Part shown: positions 9,541 to 18,711 of the stretch, piece after piece
Position numbering within the stretch: position 1 is the stretch's first letter
Layout: every line of letters begins with the position of its first letter
NCBI GenBank assembly: GCA_963698165.1
Contig: CAVOPT010000009.1
Span: forward strand, 248,001-312,000
DNA: 64,000 nucleotides
Reading direction: 5' to 3'
Source of the DNA: JAAYUJ01 sp963698165
GTDB taxonomy: Bacteria > Desulfobacterota > Syntrophobacteria > Syntrophobacterales > Syntrophobacteraceae
Program-made: the position numbers and the translations under genes
Notes under the pieces: generated by a model
Seen by the model: the letters and a program-made list of their open reading frames with translations, nothing else
What the model was told of the DNA's origin: nothing
Databases searched by the model: none

Positions 9541-9955
9541 CTTCGTTGCTTTGCCTGGGTACCCTGCCATGTTTCCAATTCCTGTTGTCAACTCTAGAAT
9601 AGAAACCGACACCGCTGGATGCCATTGGGATTAGACATCATTTTTGGAGGATTTCTTCAGTGGAGTGCACACCCCACGTGATGCGGGTAATCATGTACCG
9701 GATTCCCGCTGGAAACAAACCATCTGAGCCGCCAGTGCTTCGTTGAGGTCATTCTCCCGGACAGTTCTCGTGTGAAACGGGCATCCAACCAGGCAAGATG
9801 ACTTTGACATGGAACCAGGGTGTCGCGTTCCGCCGGAAACTCTTCGGGAGGGATTGCTCTCAGATTGCCCGCTCTTTATGTTATGAGGACAGAGAAGGCC
9901 AACTGGCCAGATTGATTGATTAAAACCCCAGGACGAACCAACAGGGGGTGCTCGC
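9541..9955. other. Intergenic region with no recognised gene
   Basis: I see no gene with a credible ribosome site here on either strand. It separates the minus-strand unit that ends at 9236 from the histidine kinase gene and presumably holds promoters for both. Confidence 0.5.
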
Positions 9956-11515
9956 ATGGAACACTGGAGAACAAGACTCAGCCTCATATCCAAACACAGG
10001 ACGATCTGGCTTGGGATAGGCCTTGGAGCCGTCTTCTGGGTTGTGGAAACGTTCATGGACACCCACCTTTTCCACCAGGGCACGTTATCAGAGAGGTTCG
10101 TGCACCCGGACCCCAATGAACTGTGGATGCGCTCCATCATCGTGGCGGCCTTTGTGGCCTTCGGGGTCTACTCCGAAGTCATGATCAACAAGCTGCGCCG
10201 GGCCGAGGAATCCCTCACGGTGGCCCACGAGGAACTGAAGGCGTGGAGCCGGACTCGCACCGAGGGACTGACCATGGTGAACGAGCTCCTCCAGAGGGAG
10301 CTCGACGAGGGAAAGCAAGCCCAGAAGAGGCTTGCGAGAATGAATGAGAGCTTCCTCAGTTTCGGCGTCGATCCCATTGAGAACATCGATCGCCTGACTC
10401 ACCTGTGCGGAGAACTGCTGGGGGCAAGGGCCGCTTTCTACAACAGGCTCGACGAGGGAAAGCTTTTCACCATGGGGCATTGGCCCGAATGTTCCGACCT
10501 GCGGACGGGTTGTGATCCGGAAGGCCGGCTCTGCTACGAGGCGATAAGGAGCAAGGGCGAAACCGCCCACGTGGTGCGCAACCTGGGAGAGACGCCATAC
10601 GCGCGAACCGATCCCAAGATAAAACTCCACGGTTACCAAACCTACGTCGGACAAGCGGTGAAACTCGGGGAATCCAGCGTGGGTTCCCTGTGCGTGTTTT
10701 ACGGGGACGACGTGGAGCCACGGGAGGAGGACCTGCGGCTCATGGGGATCATCGCATCGGCCGTTGGGGTGGAGGAGATCCGCAAGAGGTCCGAGGAAGC
10801 TCTGAGGGAATCGGAGAGGCAGCTGCACCACCTTTCGGCCCAACTGCTCGCGACCCAGGAGAACGAGCGGAAGCGCATCGCCACACAGCTCCATGACAGC
10901 ATTGGGCAGTCCCTCAGCGCCATCAAGTTCAGCATTGAGGAGGCCCTCGAAAAGCTGGGCGAAAACGGCGTCAGGCATGACTTCAAATCGCTTCGCGCCG
11001 CCGTTCCCCTGATTCAGGCTGTCGTCGACGAAGTGAGGAGAATCCAGAAAAACCTGCGGCCGTCCATGCTCGACGACTTGGGAATTGTGGCCACCCTCGG
11101 CTGGTTTTGCAGGGATTTCGAAACGATCTATTCGGGGATCCAGGTTGAACGGATTGTTGCCGTCAGGGAGGGCGAGGTGCCGGAACCCCTGAAGATCGTC
11201 CTGTTCAGGATCGTCCAGGAGGCGATGAACAATGTCGCGAAACACAGCAGGGCGGATCGGGTGGAGCTGAACCTGAAAACGGTTGAGGACGGCCTGGAGC
11301 TCCGCATCAGTGACAACGGCGTGGGCCTCGATGTGCACAGAACGATTTCGGGGAGTCACCCGGGAGGGTTGGGAGTCTCCAGCATGCGGGAGAGAACCGA
11401 GCTCTCAGGGGGCACCTTTGCCCTCGAAGCCCTGGAAAGAAGAGGAACCACCGTGGTGGCCTTCTGGCCTTGGCGTGTCATGGAATCCTCCCCGGACACG
11501 GGACATCCGGCGTGA
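9956..11515 (+). CDS. GAF-domain sensor histidine kinase, NarL/LuxR-partner (HisKA_3) type
   Basis: A 519-residue membrane sensor. Two hydrophobic segments (residues ~18-37 and ~60-80) flank a short extracytoplasmic loop. A coiled coil (~80-125) leads to a GAF domain (~130-275). The kinase core has the HisKA_3 phospho-acceptor His313 in QLHDSIGQSLSAIKFS, and an ATPase domain with EAMNNVAKHS and ISDNGVGLDV. Kinases of this class phosphorylate NarL/FixJ-type regulators, and one is encoded convergently 48 bases downstream. The signal is unknown; the GAF domain could bind a small molecule, and no haem or Fe-S motif is obvious. Confidence 0.9.
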   Translation: MEHWRTRLSLISKHRTIWLGIGLGAVFWVVETFMDTHLFHQGTLSERFVHPDPNELWMRSIIVAAFVAFGVYSEVMINKLRRAEESLTVAHEELKAWSRTRTEGLTMVNELLQRELDEGKQAQKRLARMNESFLSFGVDPIENIDRLTHLCGELLGARAAFYNRLDEGKLFTMGHWPECSDLRTGCDPEGRLCYEAIRSKGETAHVVRNLGETPYARTDPKIKLHGYQTYVGQAVKLGESSVGSLCVFYGDDVEPREEDLRLMGIIASAVGVEEIRKRSEEALRESERQLHHLSAQLLATQENERKRIATQLHDSIGQSLSAIKFSIEEALEKLGENGVRHDFKSLRAAVPLIQAVVDEVRRIQKNLRPSMLDDLGIVATLGWFCRDFETIYSGIQVERIVAVREGEVPEPLKIVLFRIVQEAMNNVAKHSRADRVELNLKTVEDGLELRISDNGVGLDVHRTISGSHPGGLGVSSMRERTELSGGTFALEALERRGTTVVAFWPWRVMESSPDTGHPA

Positions 11516-11563
11516 GGGATCCGCCCACGGCCAAGGCATCGAAGCCGGCTTCTCCACAGTCTT

Positions 11564-12226
11564 TCAGGGGTTGATGATCCCCTTTTCGATGGCGTACAGG
11601 GTTAGGCCTTGTGGGGTGTGCAGGTTCAGTTTGGTCATGATATTCGCCCGATGGCGTTCCACGGTCTTGATGCTGATGAAGAGCTGATCGGCAATGGTCT
11701 TGTTGGTCATCCCCCCGGCAATGAGCCTGAGAACCTCCTGCTCCCGCTCGGTGAGGACCGTGTCGGACAGAGTCACGTCAGCCTTTTTCAGTCCCTTCAG
11801 ATACCCCTTGATCACCTTCTCCGAAACGGCCGGAGAGAGATAGGGCTTCCCTTCCAGCACCGTCTGAATGGCTCCGATCAGCTCTGACCGATTGGCATCC
11901 TTCAGAACATAACCGTCGACTCCCGCCTCCAGTGCCGCCACGATGTATTCCTCATCCTTGTGCACGGTCAGGGCCAATGTCTTTGTTTCCGGGGCTCGGC
12001 TCTTGATCTGCTGAATCGCTTCCACTCCACTCATGCGGGGCATGGAGAGATCGATCAGGAGCAAATCGGGCTGCAGCCTTTCCACGCATTCCACGGCTTC
12101 CAGGCCGTCCGCCGCCTCTCCAACGATTTCAAACTCCTGCATCCCGGAGAGGAGTGAGCGCAACCCTTCCCTGAAAATGGGATGATCCTCGGCGATGACG
12201 ACCCGGTTTTTCCGTTCCATGTTCAC
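11564..12226 (-). CDS. NarL/FixJ-family response regulator
   Basis: A 220-residue regulator with an N-terminal receiver domain: acidic pocket E13/D14, phospho-acceptor Asp59 in LLLIDLSMPRMSG, and the conserved Lys in VDGYVLKDANRSE. The C-terminal LuxR-type helix-turn-helix reads LTEREQEVLRLIAGGMTNKTIA. It is the likely partner of the kinase encoded convergently at 9956-11515. Convergent rather than operonic order is less usual for such pairs and implies separate promoters. Targets are unknown. Confidence 0.9.
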   Translation of the reverse strand: MNMERKNRVVIAEDHPIFREGLRSLLSGMQEFEIVGEAADGLEAVECVERLQPDLLLIDLSMPRMSGVEAIQQIKSRAPETKTLALTVHKDEEYIVAALEAGVDGYVLKDANRSELIGAIQTVLEGKPYLSPAVSEKVIKGYLKGLKKADVTLSDTVLTEREQEVLRLIAGGMTNKTIADQLFISIKTVERHRANIMTKLNLHTPQGLTLYAIEKGIINP

Positions 12227-12701
12227 ACATTCGATGCAAAGGGTTTGCGCAAGCCTTGCGGGGATGCATCAGAAACCGTTCCCCCCTCGGAGGGGACTCA
12301 TGGACGGATATCCTTGGCCAGGCCCCGTGCTCAACGAACCGAGGGCTAGAACAATCCGTGCCTAGGACTCCCCATCGAGGGCTAGCAAGGCAACAGGTGC
12401 CGAATCGTATTCTAAAGTCGCCAATGACCGTGTCAACCGTACGGACAAAAATCCGGCTCGCCGAGAGCGCCGAGATTCTTCTCGCACATGTACTTCTCCG
12501 AGCCGCCTTCGCGCGCTCCGCGGCGAAATAGGGAAATTTTCTCCGCCGGTAGTCGGACACCCTGTGAAAAGGAGTGTTTTGACACCGGGGATGCTTTCCA
12601 TTATGACAATACCAGAATGCAGCTTTACCGCTTTTCCGTTCTGAGTGCGACAAATCCACTGGATGCCCCTAACAGGGCCTGGTCAGGCGAAGGGAGAGAC
12701 A
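12227..12701. other. Intergenic region carrying a copy of dispersed repeat family A
   Basis: No gene is supported. The stretch includes the repeat copy at 12453-12531 and upstream regions for the response regulator (leftward) and the DoxX gene (rightward). Confidence 0.5.
12453..12531 (-). repeat. Dispersed intergenic repeat, family A, copy 1
   Basis: Read on the minus strand, it runs CGCCGCGGAGCGCGCGAAGG...ACATGTGCGAGAAGAATCT...GGCGCTCTCGGCGAG. It matches copy 2 (20761-20845, plus strand) in order and spacing, including the internal CATGTGC-aAGAAaAATCT block. The arms are imperfectly inverted, so a hairpin is possible. There is no coding content. Confidence 0.55.
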
Positions 12702-13181
12702 ATGCGGCTGTTTCAGACTGGAAATGAGTGGGCCGGCCTGATTCTCAGGATCAGCATCGGAATCGTCATGCTCCCCCACGGAGGTCAAAAACTGCTGGGG
12801 TGGTTTGGGGGGCCGGGTTTTTCGGACACCATCCAAATTTTTTCCGACAAGCTCCAAATCCATCCGGTACTGACTTTTCTGGTGATCCTCTCCGAGTCAT
12901 TTGGAAGCCTCGGGTTGCTCATCGGGCTGTTGACTCGAGTTTCGGCCTTTGGAACCCTCTGTGTCATGACGGGGGCCATCGTGCTCGTTCACTGGCCCCA
13001 CGGCTTTTTCATGAACTGGCATGGAAACCAGGCAGGCGAAGGATTCGAGTTCCACCTCCTTGCCATCGGCATGAGCCTGGCGCTGATCATCATGGGCGGC
13101 GGCAGATGGTCGCTGGACGGGCGGATCTCGAGGACTCTCGGGTACGGCCGTCGCAGGACCATGGGGCTCCTCGGCGTCTGA
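12702..13181 (+). CDS. DoxX-family membrane protein
   Basis: A 159-residue integral membrane protein with about four helices: residues ~9-26 (LILRISIGIVMLPHG), ~50-70, ~75-95, and a C-terminal helix (LAIGMSLALIIMG). The RISIGIVMLPHGGQKLLGWFGG block is typical of the DoxX family, whose roles are mostly unassigned (quinone or thiol redox in some members). The ATG at 12702 follows GGGAGA; an in-frame ATG at 12645 has no ribosome site. It is convergent with the SagB-type gene 12 bases downstream and lacks the thiosulfate partner DoxD/A. Confidence 0.8.
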   Translation: MRLFQTGNEWAGLILRISIGIVMLPHGGQKLLGWFGGPGFSDTIQIFSDKLQIHPVLTFLVILSESFGSLGLLIGLLTRVSAFGTLCVMTGAIVLVHWPHGFFMNWHGNQAGEGFEFHLLAIGMSLALIIMGGGRWSLDGRISRTLGYGRRRTMGLLGV

Positions 13182-13193
13182 CGAAAATCAGCC

Positions 13194-14822
13194 CTACCCC
13201 GGATAAGCCGGCAGCGTTGTGATTCGAGGGTCTTCAATGGGGCCGCCCGCCGTGAAATGATAGAGGTCCTGGAATTTGGTGCCGCGCAGCCCGAGGATCT
13301 CGTGCATCCCGTCGTCGAAGAAACAGCCGATCCCCGTTCCCCGCAAGCCGGCCGCCTCCGCTTCGAGGTAGAGCATTTGCCCGATCATGCCGCACTCCCA
13401 GAAGAGTCTCGGATAAAACCAGGGACCGTTTTCGGCCAACGGGCGGTCGAAATCAGCGATCATGGCGGCACTGAAGGACCCGTCCTGGGCGATGTCCTGG
13501 AAGCAGGAGATCTTCATGGATACTTCCCGCACGTCGCCCCTTGCAAGCAGGAAAAGGTCCAGGGAATCAGGGCAATCCCGGGGTTTTTCCCACAAGCAGT
13601 TCCCGTGAAAGGACTCCTGGAGCTCATTCCTCCTTCCACGGTTTCGCACCAGGAAGTAGAGGCCGGGATCGAGTCCATCTACCCGGTGCACGAATAGAGC
13701 CAGGTCCACCGCCGGCTCCCAGGGCAGCGTGTCGAATGGGGCTTGCCCGCTAACGGCGAGGGTCCTCAAGAGCATGCGATAGAAGGCGGCACGTGTTATT
13801 CCCGTGACCCCGTCCATGGCCACCGCGCTGCGCCTTTGGTGGATAATGCGGCGCAGGGAAACGGGCTGGTCCGGGATGATCGGAGGGGGCGACTGGATTT
13901 CCGGGTGCACCGACGGCCTGCCGGTGATCGGCTTTCGGCCTGCTTCCGCCACTCGATCGATGGCACCCCATTGCACCCGGGAGCGACTCAACAGGTTGGG
14001 TTCCCCGACCCATGTCAGGGCTCCCATCTCCTCAAGGACACCTGCATCGAGGAAGACCGGCGTCGGAGTTGACGGGCCGCCCCCGGGGAAGATGGCAACC
14101 AGGCAGTCCGGCTCTTCCGGCTCCACCCCCTTTTCCTCCACGATTCCCAGAAGCCTGGCCAGTTGTTCGCTGCTCAAGTTCTCCACCAGTTTCGCCCGCC
14201 AGCCCAGTCCCGCAGCGGCGACGCTCAATGCTCCCAGTGCATGGCCCACGTCCAGGGCGCAGTATCGATAAGCCCTTTCCCCGTATTTCCAGGATTCCCT
14301 CCAGTGGATGGAGGCCAGACCCACGAAAAGGACTTCCCTCAGTCCCTCGGGGAGGAGTCTCTCCCAGGCCGATGGCGGAATCCGGGTCCGCACCTCCAGG
14401 GCATGCTCCCGGGGAGCATAGTGGCAGACAACCGCACTATCGGCCAGGCCCTCCGTCGGAGGGCAAATCAGGTACCCCTCCGTCGGATGGAGATTCCCGC
14501 TGGATGGGTTGACGCGCAATGCCCACGCCTCCGCACCCGCTTTCTTCCAGGCCGAAAGGGCGAGGCTGTCAAAGAGGAACTGGGAAATGCCTTGAAAACT
14601 CAGGGGAGCACAAGGAATTCTACCCGGCGAAAAGGCAGCGTCGTAAGGAGGAGCTTCCGTTGCCGGGACTTTGGCGAGTGGAACGAGTGGTGCGCCTGCA
14701 TACCGGCGGAATGGATTGGGCTGGGTCGCCCAGTCCATGGTGCCGGGTCCCCGGGCATAACGGTGGAACTGGTGCTTCGTCGCCTGATGGTATTGCTTCA
14801 CCTGAGAGAGATGGTCGGACAT
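13194..14822 (-). CDS. SagB-type dehydrogenase with tandem nitroreductase domains
   Basis: A 542-residue protein with two copies of the flavin-dependent nitroreductase/SagB fold. The first (residues ~60-260) carries the hallmark NPSSGNLHPTEGYLI and a YRYCALDVGHALGAL helix. The second (residues ~330-540) has IIHQRRSAVAMDG and LEAEAAGLRGTGIGCFFDD. SagB/ThcOx proteins bind FMN and oxidise azolines in peptide maturation, but stand-alone tandem versions such as this occur in many bacteria without a precursor peptide or cyclodehydratase, and none is visible nearby. The substrate is therefore unknown. It lies 24 bases downstream of the PfkB kinase gene and is probably co-transcribed with it. Confidence 0.85.
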   Translation of the reverse strand: MSDHLSQVKQYHQATKHQFHRYARGPGTMDWATQPNPFRRYAGAPLVPLAKVPATEAPPYDAAFSPGRIPCAPLSFQGISQFLFDSLALSAWKKAGAEAWALRVNPSSGNLHPTEGYLICPPTEGLADSAVVCHYAPREHALEVRTRIPPSAWERLLPEGLREVLFVGLASIHWRESWKYGERAYRYCALDVGHALGALSVAAAGLGWRAKLVENLSSEQLARLLGIVEEKGVEPEEPDCLVAIFPGGGPSTPTPVFLDAGVLEEMGALTWVGEPNLLSRSRVQWGAIDRVAEAGRKPITGRPSVHPEIQSPPPIIPDQPVSLRRIIHQRRSAVAMDGVTGITRAAFYRMLLRTLAVSGQAPFDTLPWEPAVDLALFVHRVDGLDPGLYFLVRNRGRRNELQESFHGNCLWEKPRDCPDSLDLFLLARGDVREVSMKISCFQDIAQDGSFSAAMIADFDRPLAENGPWFYPRLFWECGMIGQMLYLEAEAAGLRGTGIGCFFDDGMHEILGLRGTKFQDLYHFTAGGPIEDPRITTLPAYPG

Positions 14823-14846
14823 GGTTCATCGATCCTTGGAATGGGC

Positions 14847-15773
14847 TCATGACCTGGCGTGCAGAAAAGCCTCGAGCTCCCGCCTGGTCGGGATGCCCGT
14901 TCTTGCCCCGACCCTGGTGCAGCAGAGGGCCGCCGCAGCGCTCGAATAGCGCAATGCGGAATGCGAATCCATCCCCCGGGCCAGGCAAAGGGCGAAAGCA
15001 CCATGAAAGGTATCGCCGGCCCCTGTGGTGTCCACAGCGTCCACGGGGAATGCAGCCATACGGGCCGTGTCCGCCTTGTCGCTCCACACAACGCCCTTCC
15101 CTCCGAGAGTCACGGCAGTGGATGCAACCCTCTCACGGAGCTTTACCAGGGCCTTTTCCGGGTCCACTTCACCGGTGTATTCCCTGGAGAATCTTTCGGA
15201 CGCCACCAGGCAGTCGACCAAGGAGAGCAGTTCTACGGAGCCGGGGTGTACCGACCCGGCATCCAGGATGGTGGGGATCCCCCTTGCCCTGGCCTCCCTC
15301 GCCAAGACCGGTGAAATCAGGGGTTCGTGTCCATCGAAGAGGATGACTCCGGGGCTAACGGCCCCAAGGTCCCATGGAACACTCGCGAGGGGAGGAGTCC
15401 CGCTCTTGTGGTTGACGACGGATCGGTCTCCGTTGGGTTTCACCAGGATGACCGAAAGCGGCGTGGGATGGGGACCCCGTGTGATCCAATCCGTGTTGAC
15501 GCCTTCCTCCAACAATTCTGCATGATGGAGGCATCCGTGCAAGTCTTCACCCAAGTACGCCGCCAGGGCGCTCCGGCCTCCGAGCCGAGCCACGGCGACG
15601 GCTGCGTTGGCCGCGGGGCCTCCACCGCATGAGTGCATGGCCCTCGCGAAGCACTTCCCGTCGGCCTCGGGGTGATGGTCCACGAGGAAGATCAGGTCGT
15701 GGGAGGCATGACCCACGCAGAGCACATCGATGCATGAATCAGGTTTCCCGTTCAAAGCCCTTGCTTTTTCCAT
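14847..15773 (-). CDS. PfkB-family carbohydrate/nucleoside kinase
   Basis: A 308-residue cytosolic kinase of the ribokinase family, which phosphorylates sugars or nucleosides with ATP. N-terminal signature region: MHSCGGGPAANAAVAVARLGG. The C-terminal signature VDTTGAGDTFHGAFAL (around residue 250) contains the catalytic Asp and the GAGD anion hole. Sequence does not settle the substrate. It is probably in an operon with the downstream SagB-type gene (24-base gap) and the upstream MauE-like gene (34-base gap). Confidence 0.87.
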   Translation of the reverse strand: MEKARALNGKPDSCIDVLCVGHASHDLIFLVDHHPEADGKCFARAMHSCGGGPAANAAVAVARLGGRSALAAYLGEDLHGCLHHAELLEEGVNTDWITRGPHPTPLSVILVKPNGDRSVVNHKSGTPPLASVPWDLGAVSPGVILFDGHEPLISPVLAREARARGIPTILDAGSVHPGSVELLSLVDCLVASERFSREYTGEVDPEKALVKLRERVASTAVTLGGKGVVWSDKADTARMAAFPVDAVDTTGAGDTFHGAFALCLARGMDSHSALRYSSAAAALCCTRVGARTGIPTRRELEAFLHARS

Positions 15774-15807
15774 GGCCGGTTCCAGGAAGGGAGTCGCCGG
15801 CGATTTG

Positions 15808-16317
15808 TCATTGGAGGCGGTGTACCCTGCGAAACAGGGTCCGGTATGAGAGGTAGAAACCCACGGACAGGAAGAGGGCGTCCCGGAGCAAGGTCCAGAG
15901 CATTTCCGGCTCCCCTTCCGCTCCCGTGCTGAAGCACCCGCAGTGGATGTCGAGACCCCTCGCGAGGGATATGAGGAGCGCCGAGAAAAAGACCACGAGG
16001 AGGAGCGTAGCGAGTGCCACGACCCCTGGCAGCCAGAGGCCTGCGATCAGGAGAGCCCCCAAAATGAGCTCCAGCCAGGGAAGAACGATGGCCATGACGT
16101 TGATGGCCTGGTCAGGAAGCAGCTGATAATTGAAGATCACCTCGGAAAAAGCCGCCGGGTTCAGGATCTTGTCGATGCTTGCGAAGATGAAGATGAATCC
16201 CAACGCCAGCCGCCCCAGGAGAAACAGTCGGTTGCCGCGAAGGAATCGGGGCCCTCGGTCGTAATCCGGACCCGCCTTGGTTGGACCCTCCGCCGCCGTC
16301 TCTTTCGTTATGTCCAC
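15808..16317 (-). CDS. MauE/DoxX-family membrane protein
   Basis: A 169-residue membrane protein with four predicted helices (LLGRLALGFIFIFASIDK, VMAIVLPWLELILGALLIAG, VVALATLLLVVFFSALLIS and a C-terminal helix). The sequence LARGLDIHCGCFSTG between the third and fourth helices is typical of MauE-like proteins, whose Cys pair is thought to support disulfide chemistry of partner proteins. No mau or thioredoxin partner is adjacent. It is on the same strand as the PfkB and SagB-type genes and may head their operon. Confidence 0.8.
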   Translation of the reverse strand: MDITKETAAEGPTKAGPDYDRGPRFLRGNRLFLLGRLALGFIFIFASIDKILNPAAFSEVIFNYQLLPDQAINVMAIVLPWLELILGALLIAGLWLPGVVALATLLLVVFFSALLISLARGLDIHCGCFSTGAEGEPEMLWTLLRDALFLSVGFYLSYRTLFRRVHRLQ

Positions 16318-16543
16318 TGTCAGGGCCTTCTCCTCATTGCGCCATGGGTTGGCGACCGTCGGAAAACCGTGATTTTGTCAAGAATCGTCTTTGCTGCGAA
16401 AGCAGGAACCCAATCGGTCAGGAAGGATATCCTGTCTCGACCTCGACTGCAACTCCCGGCGACTTTTCAGTCTGTGACTGTCACGCTACCGAGGGTCCCG
16501 ACAAACCGACGCGCAGAGGATTCGTGATGGGACTTTCCACAGC

Positions 16544-16783
16544 TCAAAGCTCATCGAGGATGCCCTTGATCTCGGCGAGCCTCCCGCGGAAGGCTTCCCT
16601 CGCAGCTGGGGAGATGGGCTCATCGTATTCGAGTTCCCTGAGCTTCGCTTCCAGCCGGGCTCGATGAAACCTGAGCCCTTATTGGGCCTCCGTGAGTTGG
16701 TGATACCTTTCTTCGACCTTTGGATAATCAGGCCAGATAAACCCTGCAAACGCCTTTCTGGCCCTCCCGAACCATCCCTCCAT
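16544..16783 (-). pseudogene. Small gene interrupted by an in-frame TAA (unknown family)
   Basis: Minus-strand ACAGGAGGTGCA precedes an ATG at 16783. The frame encodes MEGWFGRARKAFAGF...VEERYHQLTEAQ, meets TAA at 16679-16681 (codon 35), then continues in the same frame for 44 more codons (LEAKLRELEYDEPISPAA, AFRGRLAEIKGILDEL) to TGA at 16544. Codon composition and helical character look alike on both sides of the stop, so a nonsense mutation in a 79-codon gene is the simplest reading. A 34-residue peptide could still be made. Family unknown. Confidence 0.5.
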
Positions 16784-16899
16784 TGCACCTCCTGTGAAAT
16801 TGACTGCCGTTTTCCAAACCAGGAATCATCCTGGAAAACCTCTCGCGTCTTCCGGCAGATCAAGTCCATTCGAATGTTATTGACCCATCGCCTGTTGGA

Positions 16900-17883
16900 T
16901 CACGCATAGTCCTCTCGAGAAATGATGCCCCTAGCCGGTTCCCCCCGCAGGAAGTGCAGCACGTTTTCGCAGGCCATCCGAATAGCTCCGAGCAACGTGC
17001 CCGGCACCACCGGAGAATTGTGGGGGGATCCGAGGAAGTTGGGGAGACTGAAAAAGGGGTAATTGACCCGGAATACCCCGTGGCTGGCCGGTTCGATCCA
17101 CCAGGTGTCGATGGCCGCCATGAACGAAGGGATTTCCTGGAGTCGCCGGTAGAGTGCCCCCTCATCGATGATCGTCCCCCTGGCCACGTTGATGAGGATC
17201 GCATCGGTTTTCATCCAGGAGAGCCGGCGCTCATCCAGGAGGCCCTTCGTGTGCCGGGTGAGGGGCAGGGCGACCACAAGGACATCCGCGTTCCTCAGGA
17301 TCCGCTCCAGATCGTCCAGGGTGCCTATGTAATCCACGGGGTCCGGAGTCTTCCCACTGGTGTTCACGGCATGGATCTTGAGGCCGAGAGGGCCCATGAG
17401 AGCGGCTACGGCGCGCCCGATGCCCCCATAACCAAGAATGCCGCACACGAGGCCCTTCAGCATCCTGTTCCTCGTGGCCTGGTCGAATTCCCCGAACTGG
17501 AGCTTGGCGTGATTGATCAGGAGGCGCTTAGCCATGGCGAGGGCCAGGGCGAGGACATGCTCGGCCATGGGCTGGGCATATGCGCCCACATTGCTTGCCA
17601 TGACCGGCGACGACGGCAGAAAGCCGAAAGGAACGTGATCCGCACCGGCCGTGAGCAGCTGAATCAGCCGCGCCTCCCCCAGGTGGTCGTATTCCGAAGC
17701 TTGGAATTCCTTTGCGGGGCTCCAGCAAATGAGCACTTCCGCCTTCTGAATGGCCTCCATCCTCGCGGTACCGGGGATCTCCGCGAGAAAGGCAACTTCG
17801 GCCTGGTCACCGAGAACTTCCAGGAAGATCTCCCTCTCATCGCTTTTGGGTTCGTGGGATATGAGTATGTTCGGCTTTTTCAT
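16900..17883 (-). CDS. D-isomer-specific 2-hydroxyacid dehydrogenase family protein
   Basis: A 327-residue NAD(P)-dependent dehydrogenase of the phosphoglycerate/D-lactate dehydrogenase family. The nucleotide fold motif is GILGYGGIGRAVAALMGPLG (residues ~145-165). Catalytic residues are recognisable: the Arg in INVARGTIIDEGAL, a downstream acidic residue, and a His in LGSPHNSPVVPGTL. No ACT domain is present, so a catabolic or scavenging role is more likely than serine synthesis. The substrate cannot be assigned. It is followed on the same strand by the small interrupted gene, with no operon evidence. Confidence 0.87.
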   Translation of the reverse strand: MKKPNILISHEPKSDEREIFLEVLGDQAEVAFLAEIPGTARMEAIQKAEVLICWSPAKEFQASEYDHLGEARLIQLLTAGADHVPFGFLPSSPVMASNVGAYAQPMAEHVLALALAMAKRLLINHAKLQFGEFDQATRNRMLKGLVCGILGYGGIGRAVAALMGPLGLKIHAVNTSGKTPDPVDYIGTLDDLERILRNADVLVVALPLTRHTKGLLDERRLSWMKTDAILINVARGTIIDEGALYRRLQEIPSFMAAIDTWWIEPASHGVFRVNYPFFSLPNFLGSPHNSPVVPGTLLGAIRMACENVLHFLRGEPARGIISREDYA

Positions 17884-17973
17884 CGGAAACTCCAGGATAG
17901 GTCTGGGTGATTATGCCGGATGGTCATTCAATGCGCCACCGGGACGTTCTGACCACAGCGCGGACCCCCGGCG

Positions 17974-18711
17974 TCAATGGGACAGGATTTTGCTCAGGAA
18001 GAGCCTGGCCCGATCCGTGCCGGGCTGGGTGAAGAACTCATTGGGAGGTGCCACTTCAACGATCTGCCCTTCGTCCATGAAGACGACCCGATGGGCCACC
18101 TCCCGGGCAAATCCCATCTCGTGGGTGACCACGATCATGGTCATGCCCTCCTTGGCAAGGTCCCGCATGACGTCCAGCACCTCGTTGATCATCTCCGGGT
18201 CCAGGGCTGACGTGGGCTCATCGAAAAGCATGATCTTCGGGCGCATGCACAACCCCCTGGCGATGGCCACCCGCTGCTGCTGCCCCCCGGAAAGCTGCGC
18301 CGGATAGGAATCCGCCTTGTCGGCCAGTTCCACCCGCTCGAGGAGTTCTCGCGCCAGTTTCTCCGCCTCTTCCTTGCTCATCTTGCGCACCTTCATGGGA
18401 GCGAGGGTCAGGTTCTGCAGGGCCGTCATGTGGGGATAGAGGTTGAACTGCTGGAATACGAAGCCGATTTCAGCCCGCAGCCGGGTCATGTCCGTGCTTT
18501 TCTGGTGGACCTTCATGGTGTCGACGGTGAGCTCCCCCCCCTGGATTTCCTCCATGCGGTTGATGCAGCGGATGAGAGTGCTCTTGCCGGAACCGCTGGG
18601 TCCACAGACCACAACCACTTCCCCGGGATCCACGTGCAGGTTGATGTCCCTGAGGACGTGCAGTTTTCCGAACCACTTGTTCACACGGGAGAACGTGATC
18701 AACTTCTTCAC
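17974..18711 (-). CDS. Polar amino acid ABC transporter ATP-binding protein (GlnQ type), orphan
   Basis: A 245-residue ATPase with Walker A GPSGSGKST, Q-loop FVFQQFNLYPHMTALQN, signature LSGGQQQRVAIARGL, Walker B IMLFDEPTSALDPE and switch His in VVTHEMGFA. The sequence closely follows GlnQ/HisP-type polar amino acid importers. Such ATPases normally sit beside a periplasmic binding protein and HisM/GlnP permeases; none is encoded within several kilobases here, so partners must be elsewhere. Substrate unknown. Confidence 0.88.
   Translation of the reverse strand: MKKLITFSRVNKWFGKLHVLRDINLHVDPGEVVVVCGPSGSGKSTLIRCINRMEEIQGGELTVDTMKVHQKSTDMTRLRAEIGFVFQQFNLYPHMTALQNLTLAPMKVRKMSKEEAEKLARELLERVELADKADSYPAQLSGGQQQRVAIARGLCMRPKIMLFDEPTSALDPEMINEVLDVMRDLAKEGMTMIVVTHEMGFAREVAHRVVFMDEGQIVEVAPPNEFFTQPGTDRARLFLSKILSH

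Noticed and set aside
13194..14822. Thiazole/oxazole-modified microcin cluster around the SagB-type gene
   Set aside because: No cyclodehydratase, precursor peptide or transporter is encoded nearby; the tandem stand-alone form is common outside such clusters.
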